From Gavia stellata (Eukaryota; Chordata; Aves; Gaviiformes; Gaviidae): a DNA stretch of 64,000 bases. A program made the position numbers and the translations under genes. The number at the start of each line of letters is the position of its first letter. Positions within the stretch are counted from its first letter, which is position 1. A model generated the notes under the pieces. That model was not told the origin of the DNA, did no database searches, and worked only from the letters and a program-made list of their open reading frames with translations. Shown here one piece after another: positions 21,501 through 36,500 of this stretch. The stretch lies in contig NC_082618.1 in assembly GCF_030936135.1 (NCBI RefSeq), positions 10,665,034 to 10,729,033 on the forward strand. Direction: 5' to 3'.

Positions 21501-24500
21501 GGAGGGAAAAGGATGAATCAGGCAATTGATTGGTATTAGAGTTATTAATTAAAGTTGTTATTTTGTCCTTCAGATTTTAAAGTGAACTTTCAGTATTGAT
21601 AAATTCTATATTTCTCAGTTTGGACAAAGAAGATCAACTAAGCCAGTCTTTACACATTTTTCTAGTTGGTTTTCATTTTTGCCATGGTTGTGAAGTTGGA
21701 TTTTTGACTGGAAATTATTTTATTGATTGCTGCCCTGCCACCCACCCCCCCAAGAAATTGTCCTCTTTGTTGCTCAGTAATTTGAAAAGAAATATTATTA
21801 ATTACTTACAAGTAATCACATTGTTCTGTAGGCTTAGCATTTTACTTTGAGCCTCTTGAGAGTTGCAGTTGCAATCATACAAAACAAAGTATAGCTTGGA
21901 GTACCTTGTTGGGTTAATATGGTTTTAAATTAGCCTTTGAGGGAGTCGACTCAGTCATTAAACTGTTGTGAGTGTTTCTTCATAGCTTTATAAATTGAGT
22001 TAGGCTGTTGGATTGGTTTGGATCTCAGTGTGTTGAAGTACAATTTTTTTTAAAGGTGAAACAGGGTCTCAAGGCATGTAGATGGTGTAATATAAATACT
22101 GATGTTCCATTTAGCAACTTTTGCTTTCTCTGTAACAGCTATTTAAGAGTTGCCCTTTATAAACTGCCTCTAGAACATTGTATTAATGAAACATTTAATT
22201 ACTTTGCTGAAACATTCACTATCTTAAACTGTTACTTTTATCCTTTCCCGAGCTTCCAATAGTTACGTGAAAAGAATGAGCATTTAACGCAATTTCTGTC
22301 TTACTTCCCCCAAGAAAGTAAAATAAACTAATGCTCCGTGTTTGACTTTCCTCTGAAAGCTCTCTTTTTTTTTTTTTCTTCCCCCCTCTCTTGTATAGAT
22401 GGTGATGGAATTTCCTGATAATGTGCTAAACCTTGATGGACATCAGAATAACGGTGCACAATTAAAACAGTTCATTCAGGTAAATACATCCTTCTGTTTT
22501 TTTAAGAAGGCCACATATCAGATCTTGCTTTCCTTAGATTTGTGCTTTCGCTTCTCTAGGAGGTTGTCACTCCTGGAATGACTTAAAAGACACGTCAGCA
22601 CCTATATGCAATTACGTAATGGTACCAAAGTACACCAGGTGCATTCATTTTCTGTATTTCATACACTGTTGTCTTGTCAGGAGGCCATTGCTGCATATCT
22701 AGTTAGAATTGAAAACTTGCAAAAACAGTGCATCTTCTGGTCACTGCCAGTTTATACGTAATGGAAACTACAGTTTCTAAATAGATTTTTATTTTTTTAT
22801 TTTTTCCTAAATACTTTTGAACTGCTTTTTCAAGTGGAAGTGTGCCTTGCTTAAGATCGAGTTCTTATGATTAGTACTATATCAAGATAGAATTAACGTG
22901 CCAGTTTATAGATTATATATAGTCGAATAGGGAGAGACGGTTTTGTGGTACCCCTGAAGCTTTAATAATAGAAACTTATCTGCTAACACTGTGGCAAATC
23001 ACTGTAGCACTGTAACACCTGTAGCAACTAAAAAACTGTGCCATTTGATGTCCAAAGGAACAGGCCAGTTTGCTGATATGCAGCTTGCACTTCTTCATTT
23101 GTGGTTTGACAGCAGCAGTTCAGACGTATGCTGCATATAAAGCATAGCTGTGTTGTGAAAATAGCTCATTCCTGCTGTTGCTGTGACTAGTACTATTAAT
23201 TACAGGAAAGAGGATTATTGCAGAGTGATATCACCTGTCAGATTATTTAATGTGCCTGCCTTTAAGAGCACAAACCTTAAATGTGATCTGCTAATAGCTT
23301 TACTTTTTCATAATATGTATTACATAAAATGAGCTGAAAATATTTTCTCTTTTCAATTGATGCATTTACACGTTCCCTGGGATTGATTAGTTTTACTATG
23401 TTGTATGGTCTTTTCTTTCCCCAGAAGTTGTGACAAGTCATTTCTACATTAGGAGTGTTTAAGTGGTGTGATATGACAATAATACAGAAAATACTATCGT
23501 GGCAAAACATCCCCCGTATAGATACAGCTACGCTTACAAAGCTGTACTTTGTATAACCAGGGGAAAATGATGCTCACAATTAATACACTGACAGGACTCT
23601 GTTTTTGCAGGTGATGTTGGAAAGTACCAGTAGTGCTGATATTCTAAGTGTAGATGTGTTGGTTGGTGTGTGAGGAAGGGGACTCTCTCTTCTGCATAGC
23701 TGTGCTAGTGGCAGTTCAGTGTTGATGAAGTCCAAGCCAGTAATTTAGCAGTTAGAAGAAGAAAGAGAAGGGTATGTGCTTTTTGTGTGTATGTGTGCCT
23801 GGATATGTTTGGTGGACGAAGCAGGAGAGGCTCCTAAAATTGTTTATTGACGTAAGAAATATTAGAAGGTGTTCTCTTTTAATGTTCTATTATTAGCACA
23901 CATTGAATGTTCGCTGGTGAAGTAAAATGTTTCACCCTGAATAGTAAAGTGTGCTTTCTTTTTAATTTCAGGTATTAGAATTGTAATGTGAAATCACATT
24001 TAGCCTTCCAGGAAAAATATTGCTAAATTGTCTTGGTCTGAACAGAACAAGTTTGTTGTAAATGAGATTTCCATATATGCCAATGAGCATTCAGGAATTT
24101 CCTTTCTATGTGCCAAATAGAAAATGAGTGTGAGTAGAAGATGAAAACTTGCAGAGTTGTATGTGAGACCCTTTACTAAAACATCTGCGCTGAGGTGGAG
24201 AAAAAAGGGCTTCCTGGTAAGGACAGGGAGGTGTGCCATTTGTTCGGAAGCAGCATTTGCTGATTTGAGTAGTAGGAGGACAGAACAAGAGGAGAAAAAT
24301 ATTAGCTTCCTTCCAGAGGGTAGGCTGTAAGATTTGGAACAGAATTGTTCCTATGATATTAGCAAGTGTGCTTTTCTTCATACAGTAAGTATTTTAAGTG
24401 ATCTACAGTAAGACAGTGAAACTCTGAGCACTGCAGTTTCCAGTTCAAGCGTATCTTGCTAAGGAAATGCCGCTGAAGGCGAAGAAATTTTGAACGGTTT

Positions 24501-27500
24501 AAGATGTGTTTTTATTTTTTTTAATTATTTAATGTCTTGTTCTTTTTTAGAGACATAGCATGCTTAAACAGCAGGATCTAAATATTGCCATGATGGTGAC
24601 ATCGCGTGAAGTTTTGAGTGCACTTTCTCAGCTGGTCCCGTGCGTTGGCTGTCGTCGTAGCGTGGAACGTCTGTTTTCTCAGCTTGTTGAGTCTGGAAAT
24701 CCAGCACTTGAGCCCCTAACAGTAGGGCCAAAGGGGGTTCTTTCTGTAACTCGAAGCTGTATGACTGATGCAAAGAAGCTTTATACACTGTTTTATGTGC
24801 ATGGGTAAGCTAGATGCACAGCTGTCTTAGAACTGCTCAGATAATAATAATCTGGGGAAAAGGGTAACTACTTTCTGTGCGTGTGACTTTGCAGCTTTCT
24901 TGTGGGCGATACTAAATTGCCACAGGTTTGAGTCTTATAGTACATACTTTTACAGCCTTGTAGTACATACATGTCTTTTACAGCCATATTAGACTAGTCA
25001 CTGCCTAAAGTGGGAAAAAACAAACCCAAAAGATCTAATCTTTCATATCATCAGTTGCAATGCCGTGATTGCAGTTGAAAGATACCAATATTAAAATGTT
25101 TAGTCATTAATCTGAAATAGGCATCGCGGGTTTTTCGTGATCTCTGGAAGAGAGCGTTTCTTTACCCCTCTACTTTGCATGTAAAAAATAAAATTAAAAA
25201 TAACGGCCCCATTGCCCACTCCCCCAGAAAACTTTCTGCTCTTGGGTAGAAAGCTAACACTGAGAAAGTGAAACCTTCTGGGTTTGGCTAGCACAAGAAA
25301 TAGCCTCAGTCTCAGTGCCATTTGTTTCTCAGCTGTCAGCGGACCAAACAGTGACTGCTCACCACAGTGTGCCTTTGCCTTCAGTTGGCTTCAGCTCATT
25401 CTACTCCTTGCTCCAGTTAGCAGGCCAGTGAGAAGTAGGAAAGGTTAGTGCGGAGCTGGGGATATTGAGATTTGGAGGGTGAGGCAGTGTAACTTCATAA
25501 AGTGGTCTTAGTGGTTCCCTCCACTTTTGAAATAGGTTGTCATTGCTCGAGGCCTGTTACTTACGAAGTTATGCGGTAGCTTTTTAGGTGTGAGTTATCT
25601 TTATCTTGCTTGCTAGGATTTGTCTGGAAAATCTATACTGTATTTTCCTTCTGTACTGCAGGATTGTATGTTGTAAGAAGTAAAAATGGGGGACAGGAAG
25701 AAAGTTTTAGATTTAATGTTCATTAGCATGCTTGTTTCTGATACATGAGCTGAATCAATCCCTTTAAAATTTCTCTGGATAACCATGTTTTCAGAATACT
25801 AAGCTACATTTTTTCTGTAGGTCCAAACTGAATGATATGATTGATGCAATTCCCAAGAGTAAGAAGAACAAGAGATGTCAATTACACTCCCTGGACACAC
25901 ACAAACCAAAACCTTTGGGGTAAGTTTGTGTTTAACATGGGTAATTCAATCTAAAATACTTTAAGGAGCCAAACTATTGACACTAATTTATTTTTAAGCA
26001 TCGAGATCAATTCTTATGCTGTTACCCGTTTGCCAGAGGAGTAATCTCCAAGCTATTTGGATTATAGTAGACCCAAATAGTTGTGAGGGGGGCGAGGAAC
26101 AGAGGCACTCAGGAGTTTTGGGCAGTGTGTGTTGTAGGGCACCTTTCTCAATAGGTTTTCATAAGAAGGTAGTTAGCCCTTTTTTGTGCAGTAAGAGTGA
26201 CAGTCTTGTCAGTAGGATGTTTAATCCTTTCCTCACTGCCCTTGCTCAGGCTTTATTGACCGGACAAAGCTACAAGGTGGTCTGCCTTCCCAACGTAAGA
26301 TCTGTACTCCTTCCTCAGTGTGAGAGTTGTCCCTGTGCTCTTTGTCAGAGCTCCCTAAGGCAACTGGTGATGCTTTCATATAAAGTTAGGCTTTATAAAG
26401 GCTACCATATGAAATCAACTGTTTCCCAAAACTTGCTTGTTAGTTCTCACTGTTCCGTTTTTCCTTCTTGCCTTTTGGGTCTTTTACTTGGTGATGGGCT
26501 GTTTTGTTTGGGTGGGGTTTTTTTTGTATAAAAATATCCATGTTTAATTTCAAATCCAGTTGCCAAAACCCGACTTGGCCATTACAAAGTAGTGCTCTCG
26601 GATGTGCTTTTCATATCTCATCTGACGTAACTTGGAATATAGTCTGCTCAGGGCGTGGATTGCTTCTGCATTGTGATATAAACAATGCTCTAGAAAGACA
26701 AACTGTTTTTTGTGCTCTACACCGAAAGGATTGATCAGCAGTTTTTCTCACATTGAGGTGAAAGGGTACGTGCTAAACAAATATACATCATTTTGCTTGG
26801 GATTATTAAAAATGCCTTGCACAACTGTTAATAAAGGGCTTTATTGTGGTTGGGCTGCAGGGTTAAAACTAAAACTCTGTAAAATGTGTTTTCTCAAAAT
26901 GTCACAGCATATTTTGAGTACAGCAGTGAAAAAGGCGCATATGTGCCTCTGTGTCTTGAAGTTGAAATGGTTTATTCCAGGTGGTTACCAGAAAAACGAA
27001 TCCTGTAAATCTGTTGTGGGTTTTGGGGGGTTTTCTTGTTTGTGGGGTGTTTTTCATATATTTTTTAATATGATGACCAATAAATTAGACTACTATGCTT
27101 AGCTGGAGTGTCAATGACCGTTTTTACTCACTTGTGTTCTGCTTCTGGTTTAGTACACAACCTGTGAAAGGTTGATCGTGGTTTTCAGTTACGGGACGTG
27201 TATTTTTCTATGCAGACTTGATTCTCTTTGGGTTTAGATAAATCCCCTGAGATGCTAGGCATGTGGAATTTGACACTTGATTTTCACTCGTGCTGCTTGA
27301 GGATAGTGGTAGTCATTATCTCCTATTATATTTTGGTTACAGGCCTTTCACATAATTAGTGTAAAGGTCGTAGGGGTATAGGGGTATATTTCTTTAAAAC
27401 TGAAAGCAAATTCAAAGCATTTATGAAAGTGTTAATTTTTTTTGCTTTGTTTTTAGTAAGATTAGTCTTTGTCCGTGTAAGAACATACATCATGGAACCT

Positions 27501-30500
27501 GCACTTACCATTTTGGCAAGGCAGAACAATTCTGACACTGAATGAACAGAGAGGAAAATGCTGCCTTTATTTCCTCAAATCATGCTGGAATAAATCCCCT
27601 TAGTATTTTGAGCGCTGGCAGGTTAATAGGGAATATGTGGAAGAGTAGTATTTTAATACACTGCTGCAAAGCTTTCAGCTTTATCTGATAAGATGGCTTG
27701 TGGACAATCAGTGTGATTTGCTAAAGAAACACGGCTTGCTCTCTGCTTGCTCTGTCGATACCCATTTGTTATGCTACAGAAGTGATCAGGGTATATCAGT
27801 ACTGATATTTCTCCAAATAAATCTGCTGCTTCGAGTGAAAGCAAATAGGCTAACAGCCTAGACATGGAGGTGTCAAATAGAATTGTCTTACGGAACAAAT
27901 CTTGTTTACCAACTTAGACCTTCTGCTTGACTTCATTACAAGAAACTTCTTCAGATGAGTTGGATCCGTTAGGCATTTTATGCACACAAAAAAGGCTTTG
28001 AATTGTAATTGTGTGTTTAATTATACAAGTTACATAACTAGGTAATACCACTTGAGTTACTTGACGTCCTCGGTTTCAATGTGCCTGGTTTATGGCTACT
28101 CAGTTCTGTTCGGGGCTAAGGAGCATTTTAACCTCTCATAAATGCAAGCCACATGATCTGGCAAACTAGATAATAGCATACATGAATACTCTCGAGGAGC
28201 TAATTATTAAATAGGAGTGCTTCTTCCCCTGTTTTCCTGCTCTGTTGTATCTATATGTGAGCTTAAACAGAAATGACGGTTCTGATAAAATGTCAAGTGT
28301 AGACAAGCCTGTAAGTAAACATGACTTGCTATTTAAAGTTTGTTCTTTGCTCTATAAGTGTACTTTTAGCATATCCAATATGTGTTGTAAAGTGGGGATT
28401 TTTTAACAAATTTTGGAAATTGAGTGTAGGGGGGGTTTAGGGTTTCTTACGGTGGTAGATACGTGGAAGTTTGTTCGTTTTTTTGGTTTGCTTTTTTCTT
28501 TGGGTTTTTGTTTTGTTTTTTTAGTAAGTTGTCATATGAATTTTAATCTGCCAGAAGTATTAAAACTTGTATATGTTTATACTTAAGGTAATATTCTGAA
28601 AGATGACTACTGGCTTTCAGCTGTAACTTTAAAAAGTCATTATGAATCTGGGATTATAAACACGGGCAGCAAAATTTGTATCTCATGTCTGACCCTAACT
28701 TTACTGGAAGTTAAGGCTTAGCCTATAAAGCATTCAAAGTAAATTAAGGAACACAGTAGCATTTTTCATAGTGTTTGTTTAGGAAAAATAACTAGTTCAT
28801 AATATATATGGTATAAGTTTAAAAAAATGTTTTTTAATACTATGTGGCAGTGAAGGGAGCAGTAGCACACTCAGTACAGAGAAATTAAGTGCAGATAAGA
28901 AAAATAGTGAAGACAGCAGGAAGGAGGAGAGCAAGTGTAGCATCACTTTCCACTATGGACCTTTCCAGGGAGCAGTCAGGTAAACTAACCGTGCTTTATT
29001 TTGCTGCTTTTTTAAACCCCTAACAGGATAATGTACAGTCTTTTTTTCCTTACGATTTTTTTTGCAGGGGTTGTTGGATGGATGTGTGGGAGCTCATGTC
29101 CCAGGAATGCAGGGATGAAGTAGTTTTAATTGACTCTAGTTGTCTTTTAGAAACATTAGAAACCTATCTACGAAAACACAGGTATGTTAAAAGAATAAAG
29201 ACACACCTTCATTTTGAGGAATACATGCTGCATTTTTTTTGTGAATTAAAATGTATGTAGAGTTCACGTAGTGCTTAAAAGTGGAGGGGATTCTTCTGAT
29301 ACCCTTCTAAAACTTAAGATCTAAGCTTCATGGTGATGAAGAACCTTGCCAGATTGCATTGTAACAGCTGATGAAACTAAGGTGGTGCAATATTCTTGTG
29401 TTTTACCTGTTGTTCCGGGTTATGGTAGGGGAAATGCAGAGACCTCAGATGAAGTCTTAGCTACTTGTCTTAATCTTTTTGGTTAGGATTAAATTATGAT
29501 TTTACAACTTGATTTATTAAAACTGTGTATATTCTTTCACTCTTTCACAAGTAGCCTACTCTGTTTGGGACTATGCCTTCTTTTAGGGAGTATGTGCAAT
29601 TTCAAAATAATGTGAACTGAACTAATAGAAGCAGATTTTAGGCTTGGTGTTGCTCGTAAATCACTGTTTTAAAACAGTTGTTTATGACTTAGTAGTGCTA
29701 GCGCTATTAGGTCTCTCTTTGCAGGGAAGAAATAAGCCATTAAATTATTGTTGCATGTGTACAGTAGCTACCATGCTGATTAAAAAGTTTTAATTTCCAG
29801 TAGTCTCAAGGTTCTGATAGAAACTGTGGGGGCACAGATGGGTGCGGGGGTGGTGGTGGTGTGGAAATAACACTTTGGAAACAAAATAACTTTAATCTCC
29901 TGTGACATTAAACATGGTGTTGGCAGCGTTCCTGATGCTAACCTGCAATAATATTACTGTTTTCTTTCCTTTCACCACAGAAACTAGCCAGTTATCATAG
30001 TTCTATCAAACATCAAAATATGTTTGACTTAGTGTTGTCAAGTGACTGGACAAACTAGGAAAGGGAAAAACACCATCCAGAGATGGCATGAAGAGCCAGC
30101 TTTTCAAGCTGAAAGCTGAAATGTGAGCAGCTTGTCTGACTTGCATTTTTTAGAATAATACAGCAAAAGGTTTTGTAGCTTCTTGAAGATTACTCCTCTT
30201 ATAAAATAGAATGAGCTTAATTTGGTTGTATTTTAATTATAACAGACTTCATAACTATACTCTTCTCATATTAGTTATCTGAGCTATCACATGTTTAAAT
30301 TGAATACATTGTGTTATAAATAAACCTTGTTTGGCTATCTGTGCGGTAATCTAATAATTCCAAATATATTTAAAGGTGCTTGTAGTGGAAACATCGCTCT
30401 TATACAGTAGGCGACAGAGTAAACTTTTTTTCTTATTGCTTATCACTCACTTGAGTATACTTTCAATAATTGCTATAAAGTAACCTGGAGTGTGTTACTT

Positions 30501-33500
30501 GAGAGGAATTTTGTCCTGGCTTGTACTAATGATTCAGTTTGTTCACGATTTCTGATCTTCGAACAAATATGGAATTGCATATCTGTATAGGAATTTCTTC
30601 ATATTAACAATTAGCCTGATTTATGCCTTGGAGCATGAAAGTTGATATCCAGGCTTGTAATATATGATAAGTAGTATAATACATATCGTAAACCTATGTG
30701 GCTTACAGCCAAAGTCTTACTGTTTTACCTTTTGAAGTAACATAAACCTTATGTGACCTAGTTTAAATATAGCATGCACTATTAAATAGCTCAGTATATT
30801 ACAACTTGGACTAAGTGGGTCTAAATTTCTGCTTGAATAAGAATTCAGTTCTGTTATGTTCTTTGTTAACACAGGTTTTGCACTGACTGCAAAAATAAAG
30901 TACTTCGGGCATACAATATTCTTATTGGTGAGCTAGACTGCAGCAAAGAAAAGGGCTACTGCGCTGCACTTTACGAGGGTTTGCGTTGCTGTCCCCATGA
31001 ACGTCATATACATGTATGCTGTGAAACAGATTTCATCGCACACCTATTGGGTCGAGCTGAACCAGAGTTCGCAGGAGGGTATGAGTATGTAATTTGCTAG
31101 AGTGGGCTATCTAGCGCTTTGCTTCTTTATTTTATTATTGAACGTATTTTGCAAAAGTGATTTTTGCCTCCTTGCTGCATAATATTCATATTGAAGTAGA
31201 CTTTCAAGATAGTGCTTCAAAGTCACGAAGATTTTTAGATGTGCTTTTGACTTTAAAGTGCATTTAACTCTGAAGGCAAGACTGAAAGAAATTGCCAAAT
31301 GTCTTCCAGTTCATTTGTTCACTCACTAGGGCTGCCTGCTTTTCCATTGAAGTGTTCAAAATATGCGAAATAGAAGGAGAACCTTGGTTGACAGTTTTAC
31401 CAAATGCCAAGTGTTCAGTTTAGTTTTGTCGCCATTTGTGTATTATAGTCATTTCTGAACCTGTCTTAGCATCTTAAAATCTTCCAATGAAAAACACAAT
31501 TCTGAGCCCAAAATCTTTAGAACTCAATCATAAGTGTTTAATTAGGAGAGGAAATCCTTTTATAATGAATTTTCCTTAATAGATGATAGGTACAGATTAA
31601 TACTGAAATATTTTTACTTTGTACGGTAAGTGATGTATGAACTTCTACGTGTGTTCATTCAGCTTCAGTTAACTAATGCATAAACGTCTAGGAAGCTGAA
31701 ATATTTGCTATACAAACTAAATACAGATTCTGGGAAACGAAAGAATGGCCGCATCTCTCTGGCATTAAAACTCTGCTGATCCCCCCTAGTAGGAGCGAGC
31801 AGAGACCGATGGGGCAACACCTTCAGAAGTCACAGGCTGGAAGGCATAGTGCAGCTTAAGAGTGCCGTGCGCCGATTAACATGTCAGGAAAGTAGTGGTG
31901 GTTTTGACCTGGTCCTTTCTATTTTGCATCTGCATGCAGCACAGCAGAACTTGATTTAAAAAGCTGTTCATGCAAACATATCTTCAGTTGTACATAAAGA
32001 AAATACGTCATTGAACTGCTTTGATCTCTTGGTAGGCTTCCAGCCGCTTTAACCATACTATACTTTGGTTCAACTCTTCCTTTAGACGAAGAGAAAGGCA
32101 TGCTAAGACAATAGACATAGCCCAAGAAGAAGTTTTGACCTGCCTGGGTATTCATCTTTATGAAAGATTACACCGAATCTGGCAAAAGTTGCGGGCTGAG
32201 GAACAAACGTGGCAGATGCTTTTTTACCTAGGTGTTGATGCTTTACGCAAAAGCTTTGAGGTAAAAATCAAATTTTATCTAACTTGTATTTGAATTGCTA
32301 TAGTAACTGTGTGCATCTGAAAATCAAATTTTATCTAACTTGTATTTGAATTGCTATAGTAACTGTGTGCATTTTCACTAAAATTATTTTTCTGCTTTCT
32401 ACTAACGTTGGGCTGGAAGGAGCTTCAAGGGTGTTGCATTCAACCCCTTGTTCACTGCAGGCAACCATTGTGTGGTATCAATGCATAGCACAACTGAGTT
32501 GCATTCCGATGTGAAGTCTACTCGAACATGAAAGATTGAGGCTTGCTTTTACTTTCCAAGCTGCACATTACAGTATGCTGGATCTTCTGTGTTTTTAATT
32601 CACAGCGAAAGTATTTCTACCTGATAGCATTTAAAGTAGCTCTGGCTACAATGGTTTTATTCGTCTTATTACTAAAAATGTAGGATGTGCTTTTGGATTA
32701 CGAACGCAACTGCTAACTCTTGCATTCAGCGTGTTCCAAACGCACTCTGTAATCCTGTGGGATCTTGAACTTCAAGGGAGAACGCCCTGCAGTTCCTTTA
32801 ACGTATGCCAATAGTATACTTCCCCTTTGGTATGACACAGATCCTTCTTGTTTTATCTTCCATTCGTAATGACTGTTCTCTCTAAAAACTTCTGAAACAT
32901 CAGAGGAGGAAGAACAAAATCAGTTTGGGAAAGATCACAGTGGAACACAAATCTAGTTAGTTTTTGGAGGTTTTTTACAAGTCCTTTTTTTTAAAGACTT
33001 AAAATGCTATGGAAGTGGTGTTGGACTGGGTGCAATGTGGCGTTTTTGTCAGGTTTTGTCTTGATGTTTTTTTAATCTAGTAAAGTATAATGTTGAAAAT
33101 ACATTGACATTGTAAAACTTGGGTAATTACACTGGTATGCAAGGTTGGCTATGCATTTGAAGTACAGAACTGTTATATCTTAATATGGAGTCCTTTTCTA
33201 AGGTGAGTGGGAAAGATGATGTCTCATTTTGGCTTAAGGGTTTCCAGAGTGATCTGGGGAAAAAAAAAAAAAAACAAAAGCTGTGAATTTATTTTTACCT
33301 CTGGAGGAGCATTGATCCAGAATAGTTTACTAGTTTAACTATATTCTTGTAACTTCGTATGTCGACGTGCCATTATGATACTTGTTCTAAATTTAATATT
33401 AAGGAACATATTTAGGTACTTGCTATATTTTGAGATAGGTCTATATTTCAAGACTGGACTAGAAAATCAGTTAGATTTTTCACTGGTTACCCTAGACAAA

Positions 33501-36500
33501 GAGCTGCAAGAATTCTGTAGCAGTAGTTCTAATGTGTTTATATGTGCTGCTGTGTTAGATAATCAGAGTATCTGCCATGTAAACACTGATCCAAAACTGC
33601 ATTAAAGTCTGCAACTTTTTACTGTAAATTTGGGCCTTAAGTTAAACGCAGCGCTCCCCCTGTACATATATCTTCTCCAGCCATGTAAATTTAGTGACTA
33701 GCTCTGGATAGGCATTTTTCTTCTATAGTCTATAGGTGTGCTGCTGTGACTATTATAAAAACTATATACCAGCTATTTTCCTCCTCCTTTTTTATAAATG
33801 TAAAAGCTTCAATCGTGTTAACGTCTATAAATAGATCTAACCTCTTCTAAACAGATGGCTGTGGAAAAAGTGCAGGGTATTAGTCGATTGGAACAGCTCT
33901 GTGAAGAATTTTCAGAAGAAGAAAGAGTGCGAGAGCTTAAACAAGAGAAGAAGCGCCAAAAACGGAAGAACAGACGGAAAAATAAGTGTGTGTGTGAGAT
34001 CCCTACTCCTTTGCAGACAACAGAAGAGAAGGAAATAAATCAAGCAAAGGTAGATGTTGATAGCTGTGGCTTTCTGCTGGTGCTAAATAACTAGACTTCT
34101 AATTTGGTGCTTCCATTCATCAGCTCACTGTTCCATGTTAGAATTTTTGAGAGGTTTTTACTGTATTTCAGTTTCAGGAACTACTAGTTGCCTGGGACTC
34201 CTTAGCTTTTGGGGGTTTGGGTTTGGTGGTTTTAAAAAAAAAAAAAAAAAAAAAAAAACCAAACAAAAAAACCCAACTAAATCTAGGGGGTCAGGTTATG
34301 CTAGAGTATTTTTCAACTATCATTTCTTAAAGATCACTTAGAGGATGGGAACTGAAATGCTAGTTGCAGACAATTGCCATTGAATTTTTGGGGAGGAGGA
34401 AGCTTTAATTGACTGAGTAAGTGCAATTATTATTCTGGATCTCTAGACTGAACTTAATGGGCTAACTGTAGGGAAAGTAGTTGGGTTTTTTTTTTAGTTG
34501 TCTTGTACTTCTGAAGAATTATAAGCAATACTGTGGCTGTTATCAGCCAGTGTCAGCTGTTTTTTCTTGTGGAAAGAGTATCCTTTATAAAGATGCTGGC
34601 TGAGCTGCTTTCAGTACTTGCAAGTATTTTTTTGGTTTTTGTTTTAAGGAAAATTCGAACTTCACGGAAAGTAGTTGCAAAGCCTGTGGTAGCACTGAAG
34701 AAGCTAACAACTGTGTAGAAGTAATTGTTACTAATGAAAGCACTTCTTGCACCTGTCCTAGTAGCGGTACCCTGTTAGGTTCACCTAAAATCAAGAAAGG
34801 TATGTTGAATGTCATTATTTGTCATTTTTAAAAACATTTATGGGGTAAACAGTGCTCAGCTATTTTTAAAAATAGGTTTTCTTTAAGAATTCTTTCTTGT
34901 TAGAGGCATAACTAAAGAATGTGCAATGGCTACTACAGATTACCGTAACTTTTCACTTTGTCTCAGGTTTATCTCCGCATTGTAATGGCAGTGATTGCGG
35001 GTATTCGTCTAGCATGGAGGGCAGCGAGACAGGGTCTCGAGAGGGATCAGATGTGGCCTGCACTGAAGGCATTTGCAACCATGATGAGAATGGTAGGTTT
35101 GGTAAGAACGTAATACTGGTTTAGCATCCACAAAACACTTAAGTATCTGAGAAGAAAATGCCCTATCTTTTGCAGGAGATGATTCGTGTGTCCATCGCTG
35201 CGATGACAAAGAGGAGGATGGAGATAGCTGTGTGGAATGTTGGGCTAATTCGGAAGAGAATAACACAAAAGGCAAAAACAAAAAGAAGAAAAAGAAAAGT
35301 AAAACTTTGAAGTGTGAGAATGAACATGTAAGGGACATAGCTATTCCAGAATGCTTATTTAAATGCGTATGTTTTAAAGTAGCTACAAAAGTATTTCAAA
35401 TTTCGATTGTGACTAATGCTGTAAATGGGGTGACAAGGATCTTCTGTTACCTCTTCCTCCAAGTTTTGAACTCGAGGTCCTTCCTAGAAGAGGTGGTGGT
35501 GGAAGGAGTCTCTTCTCTCCTGTGTTCCTAAGCATGTGCGCTTTTGTGCACTCTCAGTGAATTAACATGCCATTCCCCCCTCCTTCCCAGGCACACAGAC
35601 TTAAAAAAAAATATATCCTTGCTCTCTTTCTGAACTTCTTCCTTTCCTCTTTCCCTCTGCTTCCATCTGAAACTTGAATGTTCCAGGTTTGACACTGCTA
35701 GTAGTTCATTACAGGCTATTTTCAATTTTAGATTCAGAAACTTGGAAGCTGTATGGCAGATCCAGGTAACAGAGAGACCTCAGGAAATATCATGCACACA
35801 GAGTTTCATCGCGACAAGACCAAAGACACACATGCTGAAAGCTGCTGTAGCTCAGAAAAAAGTGAGCAGCAGTTGCCTTGGTTTGAGCACATGAAAAATG
35901 TGTCACAGTTTGCAGAACCAACAGAAATGTCACTTGTTCCTGACACTGGAAAAGGTGCCAAGAGCTTAGTGGAACTCCTTGTAAGTAACTGCTTACTTTG
36001 AATTTTAGGTTGTAGCATACTGCTTTAAGTCCTCGGGATTGAGAACGGGGTTTAGAACTCAAATCCCAGTGAAGAACTGTTAGATGAGAGAACGTAACTG
36101 AACCTACGAGTCGTAGCTTACTCTCCCTGTGTTTAGTCTGTTTGCTTTTGCATGTTCTCTGTCAAGTATGTAACTTGGATGCTTTGCCGAGGAGGAGAAA
36201 TTGCCTGTCACTGGAATGCACGTGACAGAACTTGTATTATAAGTATTCATTATCAAGGATTGCATTATTCCATAAAATGAAGCGTGCATTATTGCTGCCT
36301 TCATGCCTCAAATATTACCTCCCACTACAGGCTCCTCAGACAACTTTCTCTTCTCTCCCTTTCCTTCCCTTCTCCTCCTCCTTCTCCTTCCCCTCACTTT
36401 ACATCCTTTTTTTCTTTTCTTTAAACTCTAATAAAAGCCATCCACTTTCAGTGGAAATGTGCTAAGACTCTGAAGATTATTCTGGCAGATTTCATGACTG

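Larger units (their letters stand above)
22480..33854 (+). other. GGNBP2: GGNBP2 introns between residues 58 and 341
   Basis: Six AT-rich introns (22480-24550, 24805-25820, 25920-29067, 29182-30874, 31079-32085, 32261-33854). They hold an imperfect direct repeat at 24938-24957/24961-24985, a CR1-like fragment and a tandem duplication near 32.3 kb. Nothing else was identified. Confidence 0.6.

Noticed and set aside
28425-28450. GGTTTAGGGTTT, telomere-like
   Set aside because: Under two units, no array.
29330-29380. Box C/D snoRNA-like GTGATGAA and CTGA words in a GGNBP2 intron
   Set aside because: No terminal stem and no correctly spaced C/D pair.
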